From positions 124,154-188,153 of the forward strand of contig NZ_KB903664.1 in the NCBI RefSeq assembly GCF_000379725.1: 64,000 nucleotides of DNA, written 5' to 3'. Positions 1-6,765 of this stretch are shown piece after piece. Source of the DNA: Cytophaga aurantiaca DSM 3654. GTDB taxonomy: Bacteria; Bacteroidota; Bacteroidia; Cytophagales; Cytophagaceae. The position numbers and the translations under genes were made by a program. A model generated the notes under the pieces. That model had not been told where the DNA came from, searched no databases, and saw only the letters and a list, made by a program, of their open reading frames with translations. Within the stretch, counting starts at the first letter, position 1, and each line of letters opens with the position of its first letter.

Positions 1-903
1 CACATAGCAGATCCTGATGCTTATCGGGAAGAACACCACCTTAAATGTCTTGAACTTGGTTTGCTTGGCCGTATCATTATTGCGAGCGAAGGCTTGAACG
101 GTACAGTTTCCGGTACGGAAGAAGGCTGCCGTCAATACATGGAATATGTGAAAGCAGATCCGCGTTTTGAAGCGCTGGAATTTAAGATCGAAGCACACGA
201 AGGGCATGCATTCCAGAAATTATATGTGCGTGTAAAACCTGAAATTGTTCACTCTTCTCTGAAGCATGTGGACCCTACAAAACGTACGGGGAAACATTTA
301 GAGCCGGCAGAGTTTAAAGCCATGAAAGACCGCGATGATGTGGTTGTGCTGGACGTGCGTTCTAATTATGAACATCAGGTAGGGCGTTTTAAAAATGCCG
401 TTACAATTGATATGGAAAATTTCCGGGATTTTCCGGAGAAAATAAAAGAACTGGATCACCTGAAAGGCAAGAAAGTATTGACGTATTGCACAGGCGGAAT
501 CAAATGTGAGAAGGCAAGCGCGTTCTTGATAGAACAAGGTTTTGAAGATGTATACCAATTGCATGGAGGTATCATTAAATATGGTATTGAGCAAGGCGGC
601 GAAGATTTTGAAGGCAAGTGTTACGTGTTCGACGGTCGTGTAATTGCAGACGTGAACAAAGTGAATCCAAGCATCATTTCGAAATGCTATGTATGCGGAA
701 CGTTAAGCGATCGTATGGTGAATTGTGCAAATCCGGTATGTAACCGTCACGAACCGATGTGTGAAGCCTGTGGTGATAAAATGCAGGGTGCGTGTTCAGA
801 AGAATGTAAATGTCATCCCGAGAAGCGTCCGTATGATGGTACCGGTGCGTATCCAAAAGAGCTGAACGGGTACGATCCTTATCTGCATGTTAAACGCAGT
901 TAA
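1..903 (+). CDS. trhO: tRNA uridine(34) hydroxylase TrhO / YceA-type rhodanese protein (5' end outside window)
   Basis: The reading frame is open from the first base of the window, so the gene starts upstream and only about the last 300 residues are visible. A central rhodanese domain carries the catalytic loop CTGGIKCEKA, with the active-site Cys codon at 487-489. It is preceded by the family's N-terminal acylphosphatase-like segment (IIIASEGLNGTVSG) and followed by a Cys-rich C-terminal region (CYVCG...NC...C...CEACG...C..EC.C), as in YceA/TrhO. Known family role: oxygen-dependent hydroxylation of U34 in certain tRNAs, in the cytoplasm. A TTG at 61 could be mistaken for the start but lies inside the conserved N-terminal domain. 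The gene ends just before a clear hairpin terminator. Confidence 0.92.
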   Translation, partial: HIADPDAYREEHHLKCLELGLLGRIIIASEGLNGTVSGTEEGCRQYMEYVKADPRFEALEFKIEAHEGHAFQKLYVRVKPEIVHSSLKHVDPTKRTGKHLEPAEFKAMKDRDDVVVLDVRSNYEHQVGRFKNAVTIDMENFRDFPEKIKELDHLKGKKVLTYCTGGIKCEKASAFLIEQGFEDVYQLHGGIIKYGIEQGGEDFEGKCYVFDGRVIADVNKVNPSIISKCYVCGTLSDRMVNCANPVCNRHEPMCEACGDKMQGACSEECKCHPEKRPYDGTGAYPKELNGYDPYLHVKRS

Positions 904-941
904 ATTCCAAAGAACAAATTCCAAACGGAACAGGATATCAA

Positions 942-977
942 AAAGAGTTGTGCTAACTAGTACGACTCTTTTTTGTT
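942..977 (+). terminator. Rho-independent terminator after trhO
   Basis: An inverted repeat (AAAGAGT-TGT / ACG-ACTCTTT) around a short loop is followed by a T-rich run, 39 bases after the trhO stop. Confidence 0.8.
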
Positions 978-1163
978 TTATAGATTATTCAATGATCTTG
1001 AAGTCACAATTTGTGAACCCAAGCGTTACAAAGATTCGATGTATAATTTCTTAACACGAACTTTCTTTTCATACCACTATTTTTAAGAAGTTTTTATCGA
1101 TATTTGTCTCATTAATCGAAGTCCAATCGTATTAACATCTGCTGTTAATATAAATTCTGTCGC

Positions 1164-1856
1164 ATGAGTTCCATACGCTTAGCAGGAATGATCATATGGT
1201 CTATTCTGTGCATTACCTCTTCTATACTTGTTCGCTTTCTTACCTTTTCTACACATCTGGGTGTTGCTATGGCGCGTACGATGTGGGCACCTGTAATCTT
1301 ATGGTTAGCTGGTATTAAGTTAACGGTGAAAGGACTTGAAAATATTCCTACAGATAAGCAATCGTATATTGTGGTTGCCAATCATCAATCCGTGATTGAT
1401 ATTCCCATTTTGTTTTACACCCTTCCGTTCAATGTATATTTTGTAGCGAAAAAAGAAATAGCAAAAGTTCCTTTTATCGGCTGGTACATGTATGCAATGG
1501 GTATGATCTTTATCGACCGCGGCAGTCGTGATAAAGCCATGCAGAGTATGATCAACGCAGGTTCATTAATTCGGAATGGCAAAAGCGTAATGACCTTCCC
1601 GGAAGGTACACGTTCATTAGATGAAAAGATGGGTGTGTTTAAGGCGGGTACGTTTGTAATGGCTGAAAAAGCTGGTGTACCTATACTTCCTGTTAAGATC
1701 ACTGGTGCAGGCAAGATCTGGCCAAGCGGAAGCTTTACCATCAAGGGCGGACCTGTTACGGTGTCGTTTGGTGAGCCGATCTCAACTGCAGGTTTGAATG
1801 ATCAGACACGGGCTGCGTTTATTGAAGAGGTGAAGGGCAGAGTAGAGGCATTGTAA
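1164..1856 (+). CDS. plsC: 1-acyl-sn-glycerol-3-phosphate acyltransferase (PlsC family)
   Basis: A 230-residue protein with the PlsC/LPLAT signatures: NHQSVID (NHx4D catalytic motif, residues 73-79) and FPEGTR (residues 145-150, acceptor binding), plus a hydrophobic N-terminus (about residues 8-30) that would anchor it to the inner membrane. Family role: acylation of lysophosphatidic acid to phosphatidic acid in phospholipid synthesis. Length is typical for bacterial PlsC. It stands alone after the trhO terminator, and a two-hairpin repeat begins about 95 bases downstream. The same motifs occur in other LPLAT enzymes (for example ornithine lipid acyltransferases), so the exact acceptor is inferred. 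Confidence 0.88.
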   Translation: MSSIRLAGMIIWSILCITSSILVRFLTFSTHLGVAMARTMWAPVILWLAGIKLTVKGLENIPTDKQSYIVVANHQSVIDIPILFYTLPFNVYFVAKKEIAKVPFIGWYMYAMGMIFIDRGSRDKAMQSMINAGSLIRNGKSVMTFPEGTRSLDEKMGVFKAGTFVMAEKAGVPILPVKITGAGKIWPSGSFTIKGGPVTVSFGEPISTAGLNDQTRAAFIEEVKGRVEAL

Positions 1857-2183
1857 GAGGCATAAGGCTGGTTGTTTCCTAGCCACTGCTCAACCCGTTG
1901 TTGTACCAACGGCCAACAACCCACAAAATTTTTTAGGAGATGGTCAATAGAGGCTGTTGTTGGTGTTTCTGCCTGAGTAAATGATATGATAGAGGTAGCG
2001 CGTTTGCGCAGACCACCAACAACTATGGGCAGATTAACTTTTGAGAGCAGCAGGTTGTTGGTAGCCCGCGTTGTTTTTAGTTCATTAAATAAACACCAGA
2101 GCTGGCGGGAATACCAACAACAGCGAAGGAGAAAAATCAATGTTTATAGTTAGAGAATTCTTTAGGCACAAGAGCAGTGAAAT
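1857..2183. other. Gene-free stretch holding a two-hairpin repeat and a palindromic remnant
   Basis: No convincing coding frame. Bases 1866-1950 contain GTTGTTG/CCAACAAC half-palindromes resembling pieces of the 171-172 bp repeat and may be a degenerate partial copy. Bases 1953-2124 are a full copy. A minus-strand frame through here is only a by-product of the repeat. Confidence 0.6.
1953..2124 (+). repeat. Two-hairpin REP/MITE-like repeat, copy A
   Basis: A 172 bp unit. It starts GCTGTTGTTGGTGTTTCTGCC and ends with the near inverse, giving imperfect 21 bp terminal inverted repeats. Internally it folds into two adjacent hairpins: GTTGTTGGTG pairs with CACCAACAAC in the left half, with a GCGC-GTTT-GCGC stem inside, and GTTGTTGGTA pairs with TACCAACAAC in the right half. 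It shares almost all of its sequence with the copies at 3877-4047, 4610-4780 and 4823-4993. The centre is more diverged than in the others (CTATGGGCAGATTAAC in place of the shared ATAAGTATGTAAC segment). Confidence 0.9.
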
Positions 2184-2246
2184 TTGCTTTTGCTATCCGA
2201 ATCAGATACATTTAGTTCACAACAAAACAGCAGCAATGCTACTTTT

Positions 2247-2657
2247 ATGAAAGTATTCTTCGCCTTTGCACTTAGCGCCGGTATTCTTACAAGCTTTGTA
2301 AACTATAATTCATCGTCCTTTCCGGATATTTACGTTAAGGCTATTGCCGTTAAAGACACTGTTGCAGTTGGAGAAACCTACAAAGCCAAATTGTTTATCG
2401 TAAATGGAAAAGAATTGGGTGGCACTACACCACCTGTAATGTATTACATGTACGACTGTTGCTATAATATTTTTGCTGATGGCAAGAAAGCAATCGTAAA
2501 AAACGATACCGCTTATGTAGAGTTTATCGTACCGGATTATAAATCGAAAAAGAAATTAAGTATAGAGCACTGGGGCGCAAGAGTTACTCAACAAACAAAG
2601 AATGGAAGCGATACAACCTTTTTAATGAATTTCGCTTATGCTGCAATCAGGAAATAA
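2247..2657 (+). CDS. Hypothetical secreted or membrane-anchored protein
   Basis: The frame is open from 2184, but the ATG at 2247 starts a typical signal/anchor sequence (MKVFFAFALSAGILTSF), so that start is preferred, giving about 136 residues. The rest looks like a beta-rich extracytoplasmic domain (DTVAVGETYKAKLFIVN is a bacterial Ig-like strand pattern), including a CC pair in MYDCCYN. No family recognised. The neighbouring repeat ends at 2124, close upstream of the frame, so the longer N-terminus reads through sequence next to that insertion and is probably not native. Confidence 0.55.
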   Translation: MKVFFAFALSAGILTSFVNYNSSSFPDIYVKAIAVKDTVAVGETYKAKLFIVNGKELGGTTPPVMYYMYDCCYNIFADGKKAIVKNDTAYVEFIVPDYKSKKKLSIEHWGARVTQQTKNGSDTTFLMNFAYAAIRK

Positions 2658-2713
2658 AAACATGTAGCAAGCAATAACTATTTTATAATACAAAAATTAA
2701 TTAATCAATCTTT

Positions 2714-3781
2714 ATGTCAAACCGATTTATATTGAAATTGTTTTTTTGTCTGATTTCTTTTTTAAGTATACATCTTGTTCACGCAGGTAAAAAAGAAAAT
2801 ACGTTAAAACTGATCAATACTATAACTGAATTACCTATACTGAAGTGGGGTGATGAAAGTGAATTCATACACGGATTTTATATTCCTATCCGGGAATATT
2901 CCGAAGTAGGAAATATTTCTGTCGTTGAATTGCGTACACCGCAGCGCGAGATCATGTATCGTTGTGAAGTAACAAGCAATGAAGATGCTATGCCTGTAGA
3001 AATACTTGTTTATACTTCTGTTAAGACAAGCAATTATACAGGTGTAGATAACGGAACCTATGAAGTGAAACCCTGCATGCGCATTAAAATATCGTATGAG
3101 GTCACCGGTAAAATGAAAACCATTTCGTATAAAAATATTGTATGGGGTGAAGATGCTACGGCTGAAGAAATTGCTTTGGACTATTTGCCAAACGGAATGA
3201 TCTGGCGTGTGTATCATACAAAGTCCAGCGATTATGGTCCTGTATTTGAGGCATACTATGCCAATGGACATGCAGATAGTATTACCATTGGTGTACTGGG
3301 AATAGCAGGGAAGGTGGTTCCTTTTGCTATCCGAAGATCTGTATATGATGCAAAATGGAATGTCATCAGACATACGTTGCGTTATGTAGATGATACCTAT
3401 TTTGAAACAGACCTGATTCTATATGCAGCAGATGGTAAAGTACAGGAATGGTATAAAAGAAAATATGCTACGGAAGGTTCTACCAAAGAAGTATCCGGAT
3501 ATGTATTTACGTATGAAAATTCAAAAGTAATTAAAGCGAATTATTACTTTGATTATGTTTCTGATCAAACAGGAAAGCTTGAAGATGTTAAAAATCTGGG
3601 GCGTTTAAAGAAAGAATTCTATTATACGTATTCAGCGAACGGCAATTTACTCAGTTACAAAGATGCTCTTATAACCGATTGTGTGATTGCAGACAGAACA
3701 ACAACCTATACGCTGGATGCGAAGGGGATGGTACTGAAGCAAACGACGGTTGATAAGACGAAGTATAAGTGTAAGTACTAA
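2714..3781 (+). CDS. Hypothetical secreted protein
   Basis: 355 residues beginning with a signal peptide (about residues 1-24, ending HLVHAG). The C-terminal half is rich in Tyr/Lys beta-strand patterns (YYTYSANGNLLSYKD, YTLDAKGMVLKQ) resembling the short Y-x-x-x-G-x-L strands of YD/MORN-like secreted proteins, but no domain is firmly recognised. It follows the previous gene by 56 bases in the same direction and could be co-expressed. The function is unknown. Confidence 0.7.
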   Translation: MSNRFILKLFFCLISFLSIHLVHAGKKENTLKLINTITELPILKWGDESEFIHGFYIPIREYSEVGNISVVELRTPQREIMYRCEVTSNEDAMPVEILVYTSVKTSNYTGVDNGTYEVKPCMRIKISYEVTGKMKTISYKNIVWGEDATAEEIALDYLPNGMIWRVYHTKSSDYGPVFEAYYANGHADSITIGVLGIAGKVVPFAIRRSVYDAKWNVIRHTLRYVDDTYFETDLILYAADGKVQEWYKRKYATEGSTKEVSGYVFTYENSKVIKANYYFDYVSDQTGKLEDVKNLGRLKKEFYYTYSANGNLLSYKDALITDCVIADRTTTYTLDAKGMVLKQTTVDKTKYKCKY

Positions 3782-4091
3782 TTTGCTATGTTTATTAAAT
3801 GCAGTCAGAGATTGCCGAATGATGGACACCAGTCAACGCTTCGCTAAGAATGCGCCAGGTGAATGGTTGGGTAGAGGCTGTTGTTGGTGTTTCTGCCTGA
3901 GTAAATGATATGGTAGAGGTAGCGCGTTTGCGCAGACCACCAACAACCATAAGTATGTAACTATTAACGAGCAGTGGTTGTTGGTAACCCGCGTTGTTTC
4001 CAGTTCATTAAATAAACACCAGAGCTGGCGGGAATACCAACAACAGCATCATTAGATACATTTTTAACAATAATTTTTTGTTTGAATAGGT
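3782..4091. other. Gene-free stretch holding repeat copy B and the transposase leader
   Basis: About 95 bases without recognisable content, then the two-hairpin repeat (3877-4047), then a 44-base AT-rich leader (ACAATAATTTTTTGTTTGAATAGGT) to the transposase start at 4092. Nothing else is seen. Confidence 0.6.
3877..4047 (+). repeat. Two-hairpin REP/MITE-like repeat, copy B
   Basis: A 171 bp unit nearly identical to copies C and D, with the same terminal inverted repeats and two-hairpin fold. It lies 44 bases upstream of the transposase gene. It shares the five bases TAGAG immediately before its left end with copy A. Confidence 0.93.
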
Positions 4092-4607
4092 ATGGAAAAA
4101 ATAATTTATCATCCCGAATTTGTTACTGCAACTATAGTAAATTGGTATCCACTGTTGAAGCAGCGTTCATACAAAAAGATAATTTTAGAAAGTCTTCAAT
4201 ATTTAGTGAAGAAAAATAAGATTATCGTATATGCTTATTGTATTATGGATAATCATATTCATCTAATATGGCAGATTAAAGGTGAACAGTTGCAGTCAGA
4301 TGTTCGTCGAGATTTTTTTAAATTTACTGCAAAAAAGATAAAAGAGGATTTAGAAAAATACAATCCTGAAGTGCTATCTTATTTTAAATCGACTCAAGCA
4401 GACAGGGAATATCATTTTTGGGAACGAAATCCTGAGTGTAAGGAATTGTTTACGGATGATTTTTTTGAACAGAAATTCAACTATATTCACAATAATCCAG
4501 TTGACGCAGATATATGTGAATTGGAAGAACATTATGAATATTCTAGTGCGAAATTTTATTTGACAGGAGAAGATAAGTTGGGCTTACTAACGCATTATCG
4601 GCGCTAA
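4092..4607 (+). CDS. REP-associated tyrosine transposase (IS200-like Y1 HUH nuclease, RAYT)
   Basis: 171 residues with the HUH motif H55-I-H57 in MDNHIHLIW and the catalytic tyrosine Y131 in FNYIHNNPV, the pattern of the RAYT branch of the Y1 transposases. Family role: single-strand DNA cleavage and joining at palindromic hairpins; RAYTs are linked to the spread of REP/BIME sequences. The gene sits between copies of a palindromic repeat: copy B ends 44 bases upstream and copy C begins 2 bases after the stop codon. That arrangement strongly suggests the repeat is its substrate. The length is near full for a compact RAYT and no frameshift is visible, so it may be active. Base composition is more AT-rich than the neighbouring genes. 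Confidence 0.9.
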   Translation: MEKIIYHPEFVTATIVNWYPLLKQRSYKKIILESLQYLVKKNKIIVYAYCIMDNHIHLIWQIKGEQLQSDVRRDFFKFTAKKIKEDLEKYNPEVLSYFKSTQADREYHFWERNPECKELFTDDFFEQKFNYIHNNPVDADICELEEHYEYSSAKFYLTGEDKLGLLTHYRR

Positions 4608-4609
4608 TG

Positions 4610-4780
4610 GCTGTTGTTGGTGTTTCTGCGTGAACAAATGATATGATAGAAGTAGCGCGTTTGCGCAGACCACCAACAACATAAGTATGTAACTATTAAC
4701 GAGCAGTGGGTTGTTGGTAGCCCGCGTTGTTCTCAGCTCATTAAATAAACACCAGAGCTGGCGGGAATACCAACAACAGC
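4610..4780 (+). repeat. Two-hairpin REP/MITE-like repeat, copy C
   Basis: A 171 bp unit that begins 2 bases after the transposase stop codon (TAA at 4605-4607). It has the same terminal inverted repeats and paired hairpins as the other copies. It forms the first half of a tandem duplication with a period of 213 bp. Confidence 0.93.
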
Positions 4781-4783
4781 GCA

Positions 4784-4993
4784 AGATAAGTTGGGCTTAC
4801 TAACGCATTATCAGAGCTGATGGCTGTTGTTGGTGTTTCTGCCTGAGCAAATGATATGATAGAGGTAGCGCGTTTGCGCAGACCACCAACAACATAAGTA
4901 TGTAACTATTAACGAGCAGTGGGTTGTTGGTAGCCCGCGTTGTTCTCAGCTCATTAAATAAACACCAGAGCTGGCGGGAATACCAACAACAGC
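4784..4993 (+). repeat. Two-hairpin repeat copy D plus duplicated 3' tail of the transposase gene
   Basis: Bases 4784-4822 repeat the last bases of the transposase gene (AGATAAGTTGGGCTTACTAA onward, original at 4571) with a few substitutions, followed by a full repeat unit at 4823-4993. The block is a tandem copy, offset by exactly 213 bp, of 4571-4780. Confidence 0.92.
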
Positions 4994-5039
4994 GAAAAAT
5001 CTCCGAAACAACAACATTGATGTAAACGTATTAAAATTC

Positions 5040-6293
5040 ATGCGATATCTTTTAATCTCTATTCTTTCAATCTTAACAATTCTTATTCTGTGGATCAACA
5101 TTGGTTTGCATACACCCGATGATACAAGGGCAGAACAAAAGGAGGATATATTGAAGCAATTGCATTTTTTAGAATCCGAATTAAAAGAGAATAATTTGGG
5201 TGAACGCATGCAGCAGATTTTTCCCGAAGGATATGTTTTTATTCATGCGCTTTATGGATTGAGCTGGTGTGAACTTGCATTGGCAGATTCATCACAAAAT
5301 AAAACGATAAAAGATAAAGCGATCAAAGAAGCCTTGTATGCATTTGATCAGATTGATTCTGAAAAGGGACGTTCTACTTTTCAGATAGAACTTATTCCTG
5401 AAAATGGTATTTTTTATTGCGGATGGAAAAATTATCTGTTGTCTAAAATCCTGCAGGTAGATACCACATTCAAAGGACATAAATTCTATGAAGTTCAATT
5501 TAAACAGCAGAGTAAAGAGATTGCAGAAGCTATCAAGTTAAGTAAGACACCATATTTAGAATCGTATAGTGGACATGCATGGCCGGCAGATATGTTTGTA
5601 GCGATGGCCTCTTTGAGTAATTACGAGAAAGTATATACTCCAGCATTTCAATCCGATATACAATCCTGGTTGGTTAAGGTGAAAGGAAAATTAGATCCGG
5701 TAACACATCTTATTCCGCATAAAGTATATCCTGAAACAGGCGCTCTCATTGAAGGACCGAGAGGCAGTTCTCTGGGCCTGAGTTTACGTTTCCTGGCGGA
5801 GATTGATCCTGCATTTGGAAAAGAGCAATTTGCGTTGGACCGCATGCATTTTATTACCACCAAATTCGGACTGCCTGCAGTGCGCGAGTATCCGAAAGGC
5901 AATTATAATTTAGGTGATGTAGATTCCGGTCCGGTTATTTTTGGTGTAGGTTTTTCTGCTACCATTGTGATGATCGGTACCATGTCTATGTACGATCACG
6001 CTACTTTAGCAAACCAGCAATACACAACGATTCATGCCTTTGGTTTTGAAACAGGAAATGATGAAGAGAAAAAATATTTATTCGGAACACTGCCGATGGG
6101 TGATGCATTCATTGCCTGGGGTAGAGCAACAGATCTGCATTACAGTTTATACCAGCCGTATATTTCTTCAAAGAACTGGCGACTGCAGTTTCATTTGATT
6201 TCTTTAGCGGTGCTGGTGGTTTTGTGGATACCGGTGTATTGGAGGAGTATAAAAAAGATATTTACGAAGTCGCAGTCAAAGACTGCCCAATAA
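5040..6293 (+). CDS. Hypothetical membrane protein with an alpha/alpha-barrel-like periplasmic domain
   Basis: 417 residues. Hydrophobic segments lie at both ends (about 3-22 and 382-402, the latter followed by basic residues), so a large soluble middle would sit outside the inner membrane. The middle has a helix-rich character with conserved-looking motifs (YSGHAWPADMFVAMAS, GPRGSSLGLSLRFLAE, DVDSGPVIFGVGFSATI) reminiscent of (alpha/alpha)6-barrel proteins of the linalool dehydratase-isomerase or glycosidase-like type. This resemblance is by eye only. No operon partner is evident; the repeat array lies upstream and the immunity-like gene 61 bases downstream. Confidence 0.7.
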   Translation: MRYLLISILSILTILILWINIGLHTPDDTRAEQKEDILKQLHFLESELKENNLGERMQQIFPEGYVFIHALYGLSWCELALADSSQNKTIKDKAIKEALYAFDQIDSEKGRSTFQIELIPENGIFYCGWKNYLLSKILQVDTTFKGHKFYEVQFKQQSKEIAEAIKLSKTPYLESYSGHAWPADMFVAMASLSNYEKVYTPAFQSDIQSWLVKVKGKLDPVTHLIPHKVYPETGALIEGPRGSSLGLSLRFLAEIDPAFGKEQFALDRMHFITTKFGLPAVREYPKGNYNLGDVDSGPVIFGVGFSATIVMIGTMSMYDHATLANQQYTTIHAFGFETGNDEEKKYLFGTLPMGDAFIAWGRATDLHYSLYQPYISSKNWRLQFHLISLAVLVVLWIPVYWRSIKKIFTKSQSKTAQ

Positions 6294-6354
6294 TAGACGC
6301 CAGTGGTACAATAATGAAACTTTAGAAATGAATATTTAAATAAGATTTTCAACT

Positions 6355-6594
6355 ATGATGTCCAGAGAAGAATTAATTGAATTGGGACGGAAAATTGTGA
6401 ATTGCGAGGGGACAGAAGAAGAGATAGATTCTATGTATGATTTATTTAATAAGAATGTTCCACATCCGAACGGTGCTAATTTATTCTATTATCCAGAAAA
6501 TTTTAATGCGCGTAAAGATGATCTATCAAAATACAATCCTTTAATTGAAGAAGTTGTTGATCAGGCATTAAATTATAAACCAATTCAGCTTTAA
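6355..6594 (+). CDS. Colicin/pyocin (E-type) immunity-like protein
   Basis: 79 residues. The pattern HPNGANLFYYP (residues 37-47) matches the hallmark HPxGxxLxYYP of the Im2/Im7/Im9 family, which binds DNase colicins; the upstream acidic helix (EGTEEEIDSMYDLF) and length also fit that four-helix fold. Family role: cytoplasmic inhibition of a cognate nuclease bacteriocin. No DNase or other toxin gene is visible nearby, so this is either an orphan immunity gene or a domesticated relative. ATG codons occur at 6355 and 6358; either could be used. A strong terminator follows. Confidence 0.72.
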   Translation: MMSREELIELGRKIVNCEGTEEEIDSMYDLFNKNVPHPNGANLFYYPENFNARKDDLSKYNPLIEEVVDQALNYKPIQL

Positions 6595-6614
6595 TCAGTT
6601 GCTCTTAAAATAAC

Positions 6615-6643
6615 AAAGCCCGCGATCACTCGCAGGCTTTTCT
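6615..6643 (+). terminator. Terminator after the immunity-like gene
   Basis: AAAGCC-C-GCGA / TCGC-A-GGCTTT hairpin with a TCAC loop and a short T-run, 20 bases after the stop. Confidence 0.8.
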
Positions 6644-6647
6644 ATTT

Positions 6648-6761
6648 GTCTGAATTTGGATTTATTGGATTAGAAGATTAATTGGATTATTTACCCGTAT
6701 TCAGATTATTGATTTTAGAAATTCTGCCTTTCAGAATAATCCAATAAATCCAAATTCAGAC
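6648..6761. repeat. Perfect 25 bp inverted repeats enclosing 64 bases
   Basis: The arms 6648-6672 and 6737-6761 are exact inverse complements (starting GTCTGAATTTGGATTTATTG). The right arm ends 4 bases before the metG stop codon on the other strand. The element could be a small MITE-like insertion or a long bidirectional terminator stem. Confidence 0.85.
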
Positions 6762-6765
6762 AATA

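Larger units (their letters stand above)
4608..5039. other. Gene-free stretch holding tandem repeat copies C and D
   Basis: Two tandem copies of the two-hairpin repeat (4610-4780 and 4823-4993) separated by a duplicated fragment of the transposase gene's 3' end, then a 46-base leader to the next gene. A minus-strand frame at 4587-4784 is only the repeat read backwards. Confidence 0.7.

Noticed and set aside
2184-2246. Longer N-terminus of the small secreted protein from 2184
   Set aside because: It lacks any signal and is preceded by the repeat insertion; the ATG at 2247 gives a normal signal peptide.
4587-4784. Minus-strand frames across the two-hairpin repeats (also around 1802-2140)
   Set aside because: They exist because the repeat itself is open on that strand; the same peptide (RQLWCLFNEL) appears wherever the repeat does, so it reflects the repeat, not a gene.
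1953-4993. CRISPR array
   Set aside because: Repeat units are 171-172 bp, irregularly spaced around genes, with no short regular spacers and no cas genes.
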